From JANMDR01 sp031376425 (GTDB taxonomy: Bacteria; Pseudomonadota; Gammaproteobacteria; Burkholderiales; Usitatibacteraceae), in NCBI GenBank assembly GCA_031376425.1, contig JANMDR010000175.1, positions 1-26,235 on the forward strand: a stretch of 26,235 nucleotides of DNA. The letters are read 5' to 3'. The position numbers were made by a program, and so were the translations under genes. How positions within the stretch are numbered: the stretch's first letter is position 1; every line of letters starts with the position of its first letter. Of this stretch, positions 7,611 through 15,647 are shown in pieces. The notes under the pieces are model-generated. The model saw nothing but the letters and a program-made list of their open reading frames with translations, was not told where the DNA came from and searched no databases.

Positions 7611-8053
7611 TTTAAGGTAGTTAAAAATGCGACCACGTCTTCAACTTGCTGTGGGCTAAAAATAGGTTTGTTTTGCGATGTTACGCTTACTCGCGTAAGC
7701 CCTTCTACGCTATAGTAAGCTGGCATAACACTCGCCGCGTTTAAGCGCCGACTATCAACAATACGTAAACGCAATTGCGCCGGTGTATAGCGGCTGCCAG
7801 CGCCATCAAGGCTTGGTGCAATATTGCCTTGCAAGGTGGACTCTGCAAACGAAGCAGAGTGGCACAGTAAGCACAAGCCAACATTGCGATTGCTAACGAT
7901 AGCGCGGCCATTGATGGGATCGCCTGCTATGGTTGTAAGAGGTGTTTGCATGGTGCCGTCAGTGATGGCAGCAGTGGCTGCCTGCATGCAACAAACTAGT
8001 AGGGAAGTTTGGAGTGCGGTGCTGAAAAGTTTTGCAATGACTTGCAGTTTCAT
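7607..8053 (-). CDS. soxX: SoxX, monohaem c-type cytochrome
   Basis: A 148-residue exported cytochrome, the electron-accepting small subunit of the SoxXA complex. After a signal peptide (about residues 1-29, ending AATAA) there is one haem site, C61-L-L-C64-H65, and the distal ligand M110 in VMPAYYSVEG, a strongly conserved SoxX motif. The reading frame stays open up to 8155, but that extension is encoded by a palindromic repeat, and the ATG at 8053 puts the signal peptide at the N-terminus, so I take 8053. It is the first gene of soxXYZA and overlaps soxY. Confidence 0.93.
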   Translation of the reverse strand: MKLQVIAKLFSTALQTSLLVCCMQAATAAITDGTMQTPLTTIAGDPINGRAIVSNRNVGLCLLCHSASFAESTLQGNIAPSLDGAGSRYTPAQLRLRIVDSRRLNAASVMPAYYSVEGLTRVSVTSQNKPIFSPQQVEDVVAFLTTLK

Positions 8054-8130
8054 GATTTTTATGCTGCTTAAGAAATATGAAGTGATGCTACTCAAGGGAT
8101 GCTGCCGCGACCGAGGCAATTTAACCTTCC

Positions 8131-8173
8131 CCCTCTCTCTCAGCCTCTCTCCCACAAGGGGAGAGAGGGGCTG
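8131..8173. repeat. CT/AG-rich palindromic repeat between iorB-like gene and soxX
   Basis: CAGCCTCTCTCCC at 8141-8153 pairs across the loop ACAA with the G-rich right arm ending at 8173, with a two-base bulge. The preceding CCCCTCTCTCT can form an alternative stem. Elements of this composition are common intergenic palindromes in proteobacteria. It lies 20 bases past the stop of the molybdenum hydroxylase and could partly separate its transcript from soxX. Confidence 0.6.
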
Positions 8174-8192
8174 TTTTCAAACCTCGAAACCT

Positions 8193-10385
8193 TTAAGCCT
8201 TCAAACTATGGTTCTTCAGTGGCAAATCCCTAATCCGCTTGCCTGTTGCCGCAAATATCGCGTTTAGCACCGCCGGTGCAGCTACCGCAATTGTCGGCTC
8301 ACCCACGCCGCCCCAAAATCCGCCGGACGGCATTATGATTGTTTCAACCTTGGGCATATCGGCTAGTTTTAGCACGGGGTAGTCACCAAAATTCGTTTGC
8401 TCAATACGGCCATCTTTTACTGTGCATTCTTGGTAAAGCGCTGCCGATAGACCGTAAGCAAATGATCCTTCTACCTGCGCCTCAATTTGTTGCGGGTTCA
8501 CGGCGTGGCCGCAGTCAGTGGCGGCTACAATGCGCAGTACCTTTAATTCGCCCGCTTTACTAACTGATACTTCTGCACATGCTGCCACGTAGCTACCAAA
8601 GCCCATGGTTTGCGCTAAGCCTCTAAATACGCCGCTAGGCGCAGGTTTATCCCAGCCAACCTTTGCAGCTACGGCTTCCAATACGGCTAAGTGCTTAGGA
8701 TGATTTGCCATTAATTTTCGGCGTAGCGCTAATGGATCTTGTTTGGTGGCGTGGGCAATTTCATCGATAAACGATTCCAAATAAATAGCATTTTGGTTTA
8801 AATTAACACCGCGCCAAAAACCGGGTGGCACATGCGGATTGCGCATGGCGTGATCAACTAAAAAATTCTGGAAAGTGTAGCCGATGGCGGTTTCCAGCCC
8901 CGTTGTGTTCACACCCTGAAACACCACAGGATCACGCCCGTCTTTAATATTTTGCGGTGCTAGACCCGCCAAAATTGATTGGCCTGAGATACGCATATGC
9001 AGGCCGGTAATCTCATTTTTGTCGTCCAGCGCTGCCACCATTTTGCAATGGGTGATGGGATGAAACTTGCCCTGCGCCATGTCTTCTTCGCGTGACCAGA
9101 TCATTTTTATCGGGGTACCGGGTATTTGCTTGGCAATATTTACAGCTTGCTTCACGTAATCCGTCGCGCCGCGCCGCCCAAAGCCGCCACCCAAATGCAT
9201 TTTGTAAATCTCGCATTGAGCCGGTGGCAAACCCGCTGCTTCTGCCGCTGCCGCATGTGCGGCTTCGCCATTTTGCGTAGGCACCCATACCTCGCAGCGC
9301 TCTGGTGTCCAGCGTACAGTTGCATTCATGGTTTCCATACAGGCATGATTTTGGTGCGGGTAGGAATAGGTGGCTTCAACGGTTTTGGCAGCCTTGGCAA
9401 TCGCTGCGGGTGCATCTCCTATCGCCGCGCCCAGAACCGCGTCCTTAGCACTCAAACCATCTTTTAGTACCTGCGCAAAAGTGGCTGATGAAAGTTTGGC
9501 ATTTGGACCTTCATCCCACTCGATTTTTAACGCATCCAGCGCAGTTTTGGCCTGCCACCATGTGGTGGCGATCACCGCCACGGCGCTATCGCCCACTTTT
9601 AAAACGCGCTTTACACCGGCACGTTTTAGTACAGCCGCATCATCCACGCTTTTTAGCTTGCCGCCAAACACGGGGCAATCCATCACGGCGGCATTGAGCA
9701 TACCGGGTAACACTAAGTCCATGCCGTAAATTTGTTTACCGTTGGTTTTGTTAATAGTATCTAGTCGCGCCAAGCGTTTACCGGCAATTTGCCAGTCTTT
9801 GGCGTCTTTAAGCACCACATCTTTAGGGGGAGTTAATTTGGCTGCCGCTGCCGCCATTTTGCCGTAGGTGGTGGTGCGTTTGCTGGTGGCATGGGTAATG
9901 ACACCTTTGGCTACACTGCACTCGGCCACGGGTACTTTCCACGCCTCGGCGGCGGCTTGCAGCAACATCATGCGAGCTGTTGCACCACCTTTACGTACAT
10001 AGTCTTGCGAGCCGCGAATACCTTGGCTGCCGCCAGTGCCAAAGCTGCCCCAAGGCCGTTTGCGTTCAAGGCTTTGGCCGGGTGTTGGGTATTCGGTGGT
10101 GACATTAGCCCAATCGCATTCCAGTTCTTCGGCCACTAATTGCGCAAGGCCAGTAAGCGTACCTTGCCCCATTTCTGAGCGCGCAATACGAATCACCACA
10201 GATTCATTGGCGTGCACCATCACCCAAGCATTGATTTCTGGTGTGGCAGTAGTTTGTGCCGCAGCCTCATTGGCGAATGGGATGTGAAAGCCAAACACTA
10301 AGCTCGCAGCCGTGACACCTGCGGCCGCACTCGCCACGCTACCTTGTACAAATTTACGACGTGAAGGATTGTTTAAGGTGTTCAT
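8193..10385 (-). CDS. Molybdenum hydroxylase large subunit, IorB-like, Tat-exported
   Basis: A 730-residue molybdopterin-binding subunit of the xanthine dehydrogenase/aldehyde oxidase family, of the isoquinoline 1-oxidoreductase beta type. A twin-arginine signal (SRRKFV, residues 8-13, then a hydrophobic stretch ending near AAAQ) places it in the periplasm. Family motifs include RSEMGQGTLTGLAQLVAEEL, GGGFGRRGATDYV, and FWRGVNLNQNAIYLESFIDE. Near the end, WGGVGEPTIAVAAPAV carries the presumed catalytic glutamate E696. The substrate is unknown; relatives act on aldehydes and N-heterocycles. It overlaps the iron-sulfur subunit gene by ATGA. The soxX operon follows on the same strand after a palindromic repeat. 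Confidence 0.93.
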   Translation of the reverse strand: MNTLNNPSRRKFVQGSVASAAAGVTAASLVFGFHIPFANEAAAQTTATPEINAWVMVHANESVVIRIARSEMGQGTLTGLAQLVAEELECDWANVTTEYPTPGQSLERKRPWGSFGTGGSQGIRGSQDYVRKGGATARMMLLQAAAEAWKVPVAECSVAKGVITHATSKRTTTYGKMAAAAAKLTPPKDVVLKDAKDWQIAGKRLARLDTINKTNGKQIYGMDLVLPGMLNAAVMDCPVFGGKLKSVDDAAVLKRAGVKRVLKVGDSAVAVIATTWWQAKTALDALKIEWDEGPNAKLSSATFAQVLKDGLSAKDAVLGAAIGDAPAAIAKAAKTVEATYSYPHQNHACMETMNATVRWTPERCEVWVPTQNGEAAHAAAAEAAGLPPAQCEIYKMHLGGGFGRRGATDYVKQAVNIAKQIPGTPIKMIWSREEDMAQGKFHPITHCKMVAALDDKNEITGLHMRISGQSILAGLAPQNIKDGRDPVVFQGVNTTGLETAIGYTFQNFLVDHAMRNPHVPPGFWRGVNLNQNAIYLESFIDEIAHATKQDPLALRRKLMANHPKHLAVLEAVAAKVGWDKPAPSGVFRGLAQTMGFGSYVAACAEVSVSKAGELKVLRIVAATDCGHAVNPQQIEAQVEGSFAYGLSAALYQECTVKDGRIEQTNFGDYPVLKLADMPKVETIIMPSGGFWGGVGEPTIAVAAPAVLNAIFAATGKRIRDLPLKNHSLKA

Positions 10386-10918
10386 ACTTTTGCTCCTTCA
10401 GTAGAGGCGACAATGTGCGTGATGTTGAGCGCATTAGCAGCTGCTTTAGTGGTTTTTTTACCGCTAGCCATTTCTCTGGCGGCGGCGTGTATTGCGGTTC
10501 GTACCCGATTATAAGTACCGCAGCGGCAAATATTGGTCATAGCTTCATCAATGTCAGCATCGGTTGGAACTGGTTTGACTTTTATCAGGGCGGTAGCCGC
10601 CATAATCATGCCTGATTGGCAAAAGCCGCATTGCGGTACATCTAATGCCACCCATGCTTTTTGAATGGGATGGGAGTCGTCTGTAGAAAGCCCCTCAATG
10701 GTCACCACTTTTTCTGATGCCTTCACCGATGCGGCAGGACGCACGCATGAGCGCGTTGGCACGCCATCTATATGTACCGTGCAGGCACCACATGCCGCAA
10801 TACCGCAGCCATACTTGGTGCCGGTTAATCCTAATTGTTCCCGTAAAACCCAAAGCAGGGGGGTGCCAGTATCGGCTTCGTAGTTAAGTGTTTTACCGTT
10901 TACGTTTAGCGTTGCCAT
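10382..10918 (-). CDS. [2Fe-2S] subunit of the molybdenum hydroxylase, IorA-like
   Basis: A 178-residue electron-transfer subunit. The N-terminal plant-ferredoxin cluster is bound by C38, C43, C46 and C58 (KYGCGIAACGACTV then RSC), and the second, helical cluster by C97, C100, C131 and C133 (QCGFCQSGM and CRCGTYNRVR). These are the eight cysteines typical of the family. A tail of roughly 35 residues rich in Ala, Lys and Thr extends beyond the usual end. It has no signal peptide and would be co-exported with the Tat-targeted large subunit. GAGGA lies seven bases before the ATG. It is the first gene of a two-gene operon, divergent from the S9 peptidase across 113 bp that must hold both promoters. 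Confidence 0.93.
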   Translation of the reverse strand: MATLNVNGKTLNYEADTGTPLLWVLREQLGLTGTKYGCGIAACGACTVHIDGVPTRSCVRPAASVKASEKVVTIEGLSTDDSHPIQKAWVALDVPQCGFCQSGMIMAATALIKVKPVPTDADIDEAMTNICRCGTYNRVRTAIHAAAREMASGKKTTKAAANALNITHIVASTEGAKV

Positions 10919-11031
10919 ATTGGAATCCTCGGAAAATTAAGTTGCTGAATTATGCGCCAATAAATTGCATTGTGCAGCAATCAAACAGTTGCGCGTAAAA
11001 TCAAACCCTTACCTTTTTGAGCAACTAAAAA

Positions 11032-13044
11032 ATGAACGCAAAAGCACGTATTTCAGTAGAAGATTTATGGAAAGTGAAACGCCCCGCAGCCCCCACACTA
11101 TCGCCCGACGGTGCACAGGTTTGCGTGAGTGTGGCGCAATACGATATGGACGCGAATACGGGTGCATCGCACCTATGGCTGCTATCCACCTTTGGCGGAG
11201 CCGGGCGCGAATTAACGCAGTGCGGTGAAAAAGATGGTCAACCGCAATGGTCACCAGACGGTACATTGATTGCCTTTGTAGCCAAACGTGGTGATGACAA
11301 AGTGCCACAGCTTTATGTGATTGCCCCAGACGGTGGCGAGGCTAAGCGCGCGAGTAATATTGCAACAGGTGTGTCAGGCATTAAATGGTTTGCAAATGCC
11401 AAGCAGCTCGCATTTATTTCATGGGTTTGGCCTGAATTAAAAAGTGAAAAAGACCAAGCCAAGCGCTTGCAAGCGCGTGAGGATAATAAAGTAAAAGCAC
11501 ACGTGGTTGACCACACCTGCTTTCGCCATTGGGATCATTGGTTATCTGATGGTCGCTTGCCGCATCTGCATGTGATTGACTTGAAAACTGGCAAATGTCG
11601 CGACCTAATGGCAGGATTAAACTACGCACTGCCCACAAACGACACAAGCCAAAATGACTATGATGTGTCACCTGACGGTAAGCGTGTTGCATTTTGTTTT
11701 AACCCAAACAAAGACCCGCGCGGTGATCAAGCGCATCACATTGCTGAACTTGAAATTAAAACCGGCAAGGTACGCAATTTAACCGCTAAATCCGCACATT
11801 CGCACTACGCACCTGCGTATTCACCGGACGGCACAAGCATTGCGCTGCTGGCGCAAAACATGCAACGCTCGCAAGATGATGATATGAAGGTAGCTGTTAT
11901 TGCCCTTAATACAGGCGCCTTCAGCATTGTAAGTGGCTGGGATAGAAATATAAACGCGCCCCTAAAATGGGCAGCAGATGCAAAAAGCATTTACTTTACT
12001 GCCGATGATGCGAGCCGCCTCAGCGTATGGCGTTTAGCCTTGAACGAAAAGAAACCGCAATGCGTAGCGCAAGGTGGCACCGTGACTGACTTCGACGTGA
12101 AAGCAGATTCGCTGGCGTTTGTGCGCAACAATATGTCTACTCCACCTGAAGTGTTTGCGGCAGCAGCCGATGGCTCGGTATGTACGCAAATTGAAGACTT
12201 CAATGGCAAGCTGATGGCGCAGCGCAAGCTGGGTGAAGTAAAAGAATTCACCATCAAAGGCTGGAAAAATGAGATAGTACAAATGTGGGTGGTGTACCCG
12301 CCCGATTTTGATGCGAAGAAAAAGTGGCCGCTAGTGCACAATATTCATGGCGGGCCGCATTCAAATTGGGGTGATAATTTTCACCAGCGCTGGAATAATC
12401 ATGTGTTTGCAGCTAATGGTTATGTGGTGGTGTGCGTGAATTATCACGGCTCATTGGGTTGGGGCAATAAATTTTTAGAATCCAATACCGGCACCTTTGG
12501 CACCAAAGAACATGCTGATATTGAAGCCGCTACCGACTTCATGTTAACGCAGGGATATATTGATGGTAAACGCCTAGCAGCAAGCGGCGGTAGCTACGGC
12601 GGCAAAATGGTGGCGTGGATGAACGGGCGTAATGGCGCTAAAAAAAGTGGTGATCGCTACAAAGCCTATGTATGCCACGCAGGCTGTTTTGATTGGCGTG
12701 CTATGTACGCCGGTGATGCTGGCTATTGGTTTAACCATTCTCTCACCACCAGTTATTGGAACAACCCGCAAAAGTTCGCGGCGCAGAACCCGATAACGGA
12801 AGCCAAACACATGAAAACACCAACGCTCGTGATCCACGGTGCGCTGGATTATCGCGTACCCGATGCCCAAGGCTTAGCCTACTACAGCACCTTAAAATCG
12901 CTAAACGTAGAATCAAGATTGGTATTTTTTCCAGATGAAAATCACTGGATTTTAAAGCCGCAAAATTCGCGGCTTTGGTACACGGAGTACTTAGCGTGGA
13001 TAGAAAAATATGTGGGTAAGGGGGCAACGAAGAAGGGTAAATGA
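11032..13044 (+). CDS. S9-family serine peptidase (acylaminoacyl/dipeptidyl peptidase type)
   Basis: A 670-residue peptidase of the prolyl oligopeptidase family. The N-terminal part (about residues 10-400) is a WD40-like beta-propeller with repeated SPDG phrases (LSPDGAQV, WSPDGTLIAF, VSPDGKRVAF, YSPDGTSIAL). The C-terminal alpha/beta hydrolase domain has the triad: S521 in GGSYGG, D606 in GALDYRVPD and H638 in DENHWI, with HGGPH forming the oxyanion region. No signal peptide is seen, so it should be cytoplasmic and act on short peptides. It stands alone, divergent from the molybdenum hydroxylase, and is followed by a large palindromic element. Confidence 0.93.
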   Translation: MNAKARISVEDLWKVKRPAAPTLSPDGAQVCVSVAQYDMDANTGASHLWLLSTFGGAGRELTQCGEKDGQPQWSPDGTLIAFVAKRGDDKVPQLYVIAPDGGEAKRASNIATGVSGIKWFANAKQLAFISWVWPELKSEKDQAKRLQAREDNKVKAHVVDHTCFRHWDHWLSDGRLPHLHVIDLKTGKCRDLMAGLNYALPTNDTSQNDYDVSPDGKRVAFCFNPNKDPRGDQAHHIAELEIKTGKVRNLTAKSAHSHYAPAYSPDGTSIALLAQNMQRSQDDDMKVAVIALNTGAFSIVSGWDRNINAPLKWAADAKSIYFTADDASRLSVWRLALNEKKPQCVAQGGTVTDFDVKADSLAFVRNNMSTPPEVFAAAADGSVCTQIEDFNGKLMAQRKLGEVKEFTIKGWKNEIVQMWVVYPPDFDAKKKWPLVHNIHGGPHSNWGDNFHQRWNNHVFAANGYVVVCVNYHGSLGWGNKFLESNTGTFGTKEHADIEAATDFMLTQGYIDGKRLAASGGSYGGKMVAWMNGRNGAKKSGDRYKAYVCHAGCFDWRAMYAGDAGYWFNHSLTTSYWNNPQKFAAQNPITEAKHMKTPTLVIHGALDYRVPDAQGLAYYSTLKSLNVESRLVFFPDENHWILKPQNSRLWYTEYLAWIEKYVGKGATKKGK

Positions 13045-13107
13045 TTTAATTGAAGATGCCCTAAAATAAGGTATCTGCAGACAAGGTAATTAAGGTAAAC
13101 CACGATT

Positions 13108-13226
13108 TTTTGTAGGGTGGGCAACGCCGCGTTTGCCAAATGAGCTGCCCACGCGTGCCACAATCGCCGCCCTGCGAAACGGTGGGCCGCGCATCTTGAT
13201 AATGAGGCGTTGCCCACCCTACAAAA
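13108..13226. repeat. 119-bp palindromic element, MITE-like
   Basis: The two ends are a perfect 21-bp inverted repeat. The left arm at 13108-13128 begins TTTTGTAGGGTGGGC and the right arm at 13206-13226 ends GCCCACCCTACAAAA. The 77-bp interior is GC-rich with further GCCCAC/GTGGGC partial copies. Elements with such GTAGGGTGGGCAACG ends are dispersed non-autonomous repeats in several bacteria. It fills most of the gap between the peptidase and the rsmH-like gene and could also terminate transcription. No transposase is nearby. Confidence 0.75.
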
Positions 13227-13262
13227 CACCTACCGTTCACATAAATTTTACAGGCTCCAACC

Positions 13263-14309
13263 ATGTCATCCGAATCTGATTTACCCCCCAAACCCCATGT
13301 GCGCCGCAAGCGCTACGCAGGCTCACATCCGCGTCAGTTTGCCGATAAATACAAAGAACTCAACTCTGAAGAATTTGCCACCGATATGGAAAAGGTCATC
13401 GCGCGGGGGCAAACACCGGCAAGCACCCATCGGCCAATTTGTGTGGATGAAATTCTGACTATTCTAAAACCTGCGCCCGGCGAAGTAGCTCTTGATGTTA
13501 CCCTTGGTTTTGGCGGCCACACCCAAGCGCTACTGCCGAAGCTGCTACCCGGCGGCCATTTATTTGGCACCGATGTTGATGCATTCGAACGCCCGCGCAC
13601 CGAAGCCCGTTTACGTGCATTGGGATATGGAGCCGATGTGCTTACCGTGCGGGAAATGAACTTTGCTGATATTGCTACCTTGTTACCCGATGTACCAAAC
13701 GGCTTCGATTGTATTCTGGCCGACTTCGGCGTTTCATCCATGCAGCTTGATAACCCTGAGCGCGGATTTTCATACAAAAATGATGGCCCACTTGACCTGC
13801 GCCTAAACCCAAGCAAAGGCGCACCCGCATCGTATATGCTGCAAAAATTGAGTGCCTACGAACTCACCGAACTGCTCAGCGACGTAGCCGACGAACCCCA
13901 CGCCGCCCGCATCGCCTACGGTATAAAGCGCAGTAAAACGATTATCAAAACCACATTGCAATTAGCTGAAAATGTGCGTGCGTCATTAGCCGATTTCCCA
14001 GACAAAAATGACCATAAAAAAACACTCGCCCGTACCTTCATGGCGCTACGCATTCAAGTAAATAATGAGTTCGGGGTAATTGATCGTTTTCTAACTGACC
14101 TACCACGATGCATGAAAACAGGCGGCCGCGTAGCAGTACTGTCATTTCATTCCGGTGAAGATAAACGGATCGAGGCCGCGTTTCAAAAATACCTAGAAGA
14201 AGGTCTTTTTTCAGCCATCTCCAAAGACTGCATCCGCCCATCGCAGGAAGAACAGCGGAGTAATTCTAGGTCGATGCCAGCACGGTTAAGGTGGGCGGTT
14301 AGGGCTTAA
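13263..14309 (+). CDS. rsmH: RsmH-family SAM methyltransferase, divergent form
   Basis: A 348-residue protein of the family that N4-methylates cytosine 1402 of 16S rRNA. Matching motifs are HRPICVDEIL, LDVTLGFGGHTQALLPKL (SAM loop), ILADFGVSSMQLDNPERGFSY, DGPLDLRL, RTFMALRIQVNNE and VAVLSFHSGEDKRI. It differs from the standard enzyme in a basic N-terminal extension of about 55 residues (PHVRRKRYAGSHP... then a THRP entry) and in substitutions at usually invariant sites, such as FHSGED for FHSLED and L-A-D for L-L-D. It lies outside the division/cell-wall cluster, where rsmH normally sits next to ftsL. I therefore read it as a second, divergent paralogue. Its target need not be C1402. A damaged copy of its 3' end lies about 1 kb downstream. 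Confidence 0.85.
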   Translation: MSSESDLPPKPHVRRKRYAGSHPRQFADKYKELNSEEFATDMEKVIARGQTPASTHRPICVDEILTILKPAPGEVALDVTLGFGGHTQALLPKLLPGGHLFGTDVDAFERPRTEARLRALGYGADVLTVREMNFADIATLLPDVPNGFDCILADFGVSSMQLDNPERGFSYKNDGPLDLRLNPSKGAPASYMLQKLSAYELTELLSDVADEPHAARIAYGIKRSKTIIKTTLQLAENVRASLADFPDKNDHKKTLARTFMALRIQVNNEFGVIDRFLTDLPRCMKTGGRVAVLSFHSGEDKRIEAAFQKYLEEGLFSAISKDCIRPSQEEQRSNSRSMPARLRWAVRA

Positions 14310-14358
14310 AAACAGGCTGTCATTTGTGCTGCGAAATATGTTGTGTTTTAACTATGCT

Positions 14359-14390
14359 AATGATCTGGTAATGGAGCGCATCAGATCATT
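14359..14390. terminator. Inverted repeat between convergent rsmH-like and antitoxin genes
   Basis: A perfect 9-bp inverted repeat, AATGATCTG at 14359-14367 and CAGATCATT at 14382-14390, with a 14-base loop. It overlaps the last codons of the XRE antitoxin gene and lies about 50 bases past the rsmH-like stop. Position suggests a bidirectional terminator, but neither side has a strong T run. Confidence 0.4.
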
Positions 14391-14727
14391 TCAATGCTAC
14401 ATCACACGCGCGTTCGTTCGTTTTAAACGCAGATTGAATATCACGAGTAGATGCGCCGCTGGCAATGAGTGCCCGCACAATTAAATCGAGCGAAACCGAC
14501 GCATCGCCTGCTTCAATTTTAGCGATGCGCGATTGGCTTGACTTCATCCGCTGTGCTAAATCAATTTGCGAGAGCTTGTGCTTGATACGTGATTTTTTTA
14601 CCGCGCAAACAAGCGAGAATTTTAAGGCAACCATCTGTGCCTCATCGTTGTTCAATTGAAGAAAATCTTCGGTGCTGCCAATTGTCCAACCGGCTGCTTC
14701 AAGTCGCATTAATTTGTTAGTTTTCAT
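14386..14727 (-). CDS. XRE-family antitoxin, HigA-like
   Basis: A 113-residue protein with a Cro/C1-type helix-turn-helix at about residues 37-90 (LVCAVKKSRIKHKLSQIDLAQ, then MKSSQSRIAKIEAGDASVSLDLIVRAL). It lies 16 bases downstream of a HigB-like toxin gene, in the toxin-first order typical of HigBA modules. It should neutralise the toxin and repress the operon. The first 30 residues (MRLEAAGWTIGSTEDFLQL) match the N-terminal arm seen in this antitoxin subgroup. Confidence 0.85.
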   Translation of the reverse strand: MKTNKLMRLEAAGWTIGSTEDFLQLNNDEAQMVALKFSLVCAVKKSRIKHKLSQIDLAQRMKSSQSRIAKIEAGDASVSLDLIVRALIASGASTRDIQSAFKTNERACDVALK

Positions 14728-14743
14728 AGCGCTTATCGATTAA

Positions 14744-15076
14744 CTAAATGGATTTGTAATGCTTTAATCTGATTTTACAGGCGTCGATGACGGTTATTGG
14801 TGTCTGGTTAGTGGTTTTGGCAAACACTTCAAGAATTACAATGGCGACGGCGTCGACGTAATAGACTATGCGCCAAGTACGGTTTTCGTCTGGTACACGT
14901 AATTCATGGCAACTGCTACCAATACTGGGCATGGGTCTTGAATGCGGCATGGATAAACTGATGCCTTCTTGAAGACTGCGTAACAATATGCCTGCCTCAA
15001 TTCTGGCGGCTGCAGTGAGTGGTGGCGTTTTAATTTCACCCTTTAGCCAGACTAGAGGTTTGCTAAGTTTGCCCAT
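14744..15076 (-). CDS. HigB/Gp49-like mRNA-interferase toxin
   Basis: A 110-residue toxin of the RelE/HigB superfamily, phage Gp49-like branch (PF05973). Typical phrases are LVWLKGEIKTPPLT at the N-terminus, ELRVPDENRTWRIVYYVD in the core strands and VILEVFAKTTNQTP after it. Relatives cut mRNA on the ribosome. The ATG at 15076 is preceded directly by an in-frame TTG; ATG is preferred. It is the first gene of the pair with the XRE antitoxin. No clear operator palindrome was seen upstream; instead the remains of an rsmH-like gene lie there. Confidence 0.85.
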   Translation of the reverse strand: MGKLSKPLVWLKGEIKTPPLTAAARIEAGILLRSLQEGISLSMPHSRPMPSIGSSCHELRVPDENRTWRIVYYVDAVAIVILEVFAKTTNQTPITVIDACKIRLKHYKSI

Positions 15077-15135
15077 CAAAAGTAGTTTATGTCAATATCG
15101 ACATACGCGCAAGTGGTTTGTTGCACTATTGATTT

Positions 15136-15330
15136 AATGCGCTGTCGCTGATCGTCTTCTATCCGACTTACCAAAAAGGCCTGAAGTCAGGCAGCAGTGT
15201 AGCGGTACTGCAATTTCCTTCCAGCGAAGATAAACGGATTGAGATCACGTTCTAAATATACCTAGAAGAAGGCCTATTTTCAGCGACCGCCAACTCCAAA
15301 GATTACATCCGCCCATCGCAGGACGAGCTG
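15136..15330 (+). pseudogene. Decayed 3' fragment of an rsmH-like gene
   Basis: This stretch aligns with about 14067-14258 of the intact rsmH-like gene. Shared blocks include GAAGATAAACGGAT, ACCTAGAAGAAGG and CATCCGCCCATCGCAGGA. Translated, it reads SSEDKRIEITF, stop, IYLEEGLFSATANSKDYIRPSQDE, against GEDKRIEAAFQKYLEEGLFSAISKDCIRPSQEE in the intact protein. A Gln codon has become TAA, there is a six-base insertion, and many third positions differ. It ends abruptly two bases before the stop of the nucleotidyltransferase gene. It is a remnant of a diverged second copy rather than a recent duplicate. Confidence 0.8.
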
Positions 15331-15331
15331 G

Positions 15332-15622
15332 TCAGACATGCACGGCATCCCGCTCTACGAACGGCCGCAACTCGGCGCGTAGCGCCTTTTCTGTCACAAG
15401 GTCTACAGCGCACCCGAACAAGTCTTCCAAATAAAACTGTACGCCAAAGTACCGCTTTGACGTAGCGGGTCCGTTAAAGGCAACTAGGATATCAATATCG
15501 CTATTTTTCGTCGCAGTGTCACGTACGGCTGATCCAACGAGCGCAAGTCGGGTCACACCGAATTGTTGTTCTAGTGTAGATTTGCTGTCGCTCAAAATTT
15601 TCAATACCTCGTCACGGTTCAT
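15332..15622 (-). CDS. MNT-type minimal nucleotidyltransferase (MntA-like)
   Basis: A 96-residue protein with the nucleotidyltransferase core GSAVRDTATKNSDIDILV, i.e. GS...R...SDxD with the two metal-binding aspartates, followed by the third acidic strand AVDLV. MntA proteins adenylylate and inactivate HEPN toxins (HepT). No HEPN gene is adjacent: the left neighbour is an rsmH-like remnant and the right one is phoH. The start is taken at 15622, where AGGT lies six bases upstream; an in-frame ATG at 15643 would add seven residues. It is a complete catalytic domain, apparently orphaned. Confidence 0.8.
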   Translation of the reverse strand: MNRDEVLKILSDSKSTLEQQFGVTRLALVGSAVRDTATKNSDIDILVAFNGPATSKRYFGVQFYLEDLFGCAVDLVTEKALRAELRPFVERDAVHV

Positions 15623-15647
15623 GATGCTACCTATCGTTATCATTGAA

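Noticed and set aside
8054..8155. N-terminal extension of the soxX reading frame
   Set aside because: It is encoded by the CT/AG-rich palindromic repeat and would bury the signal peptide; the ATG at 8053 gives a normal SoxX.
9370..9729. Plus-strand open frame opposite the molybdenum hydroxylase
   Set aside because: Low-complexity antisense frame across a conserved enzyme; no motif or ribosome-binding site.
15080..15331. HEPN toxin gene next to the MNT nucleotidyltransferase
   Set aside because: The interval is the rsmH-like remnant with stops; no HEPN motif (RxxxxH) in a usable frame was seen.
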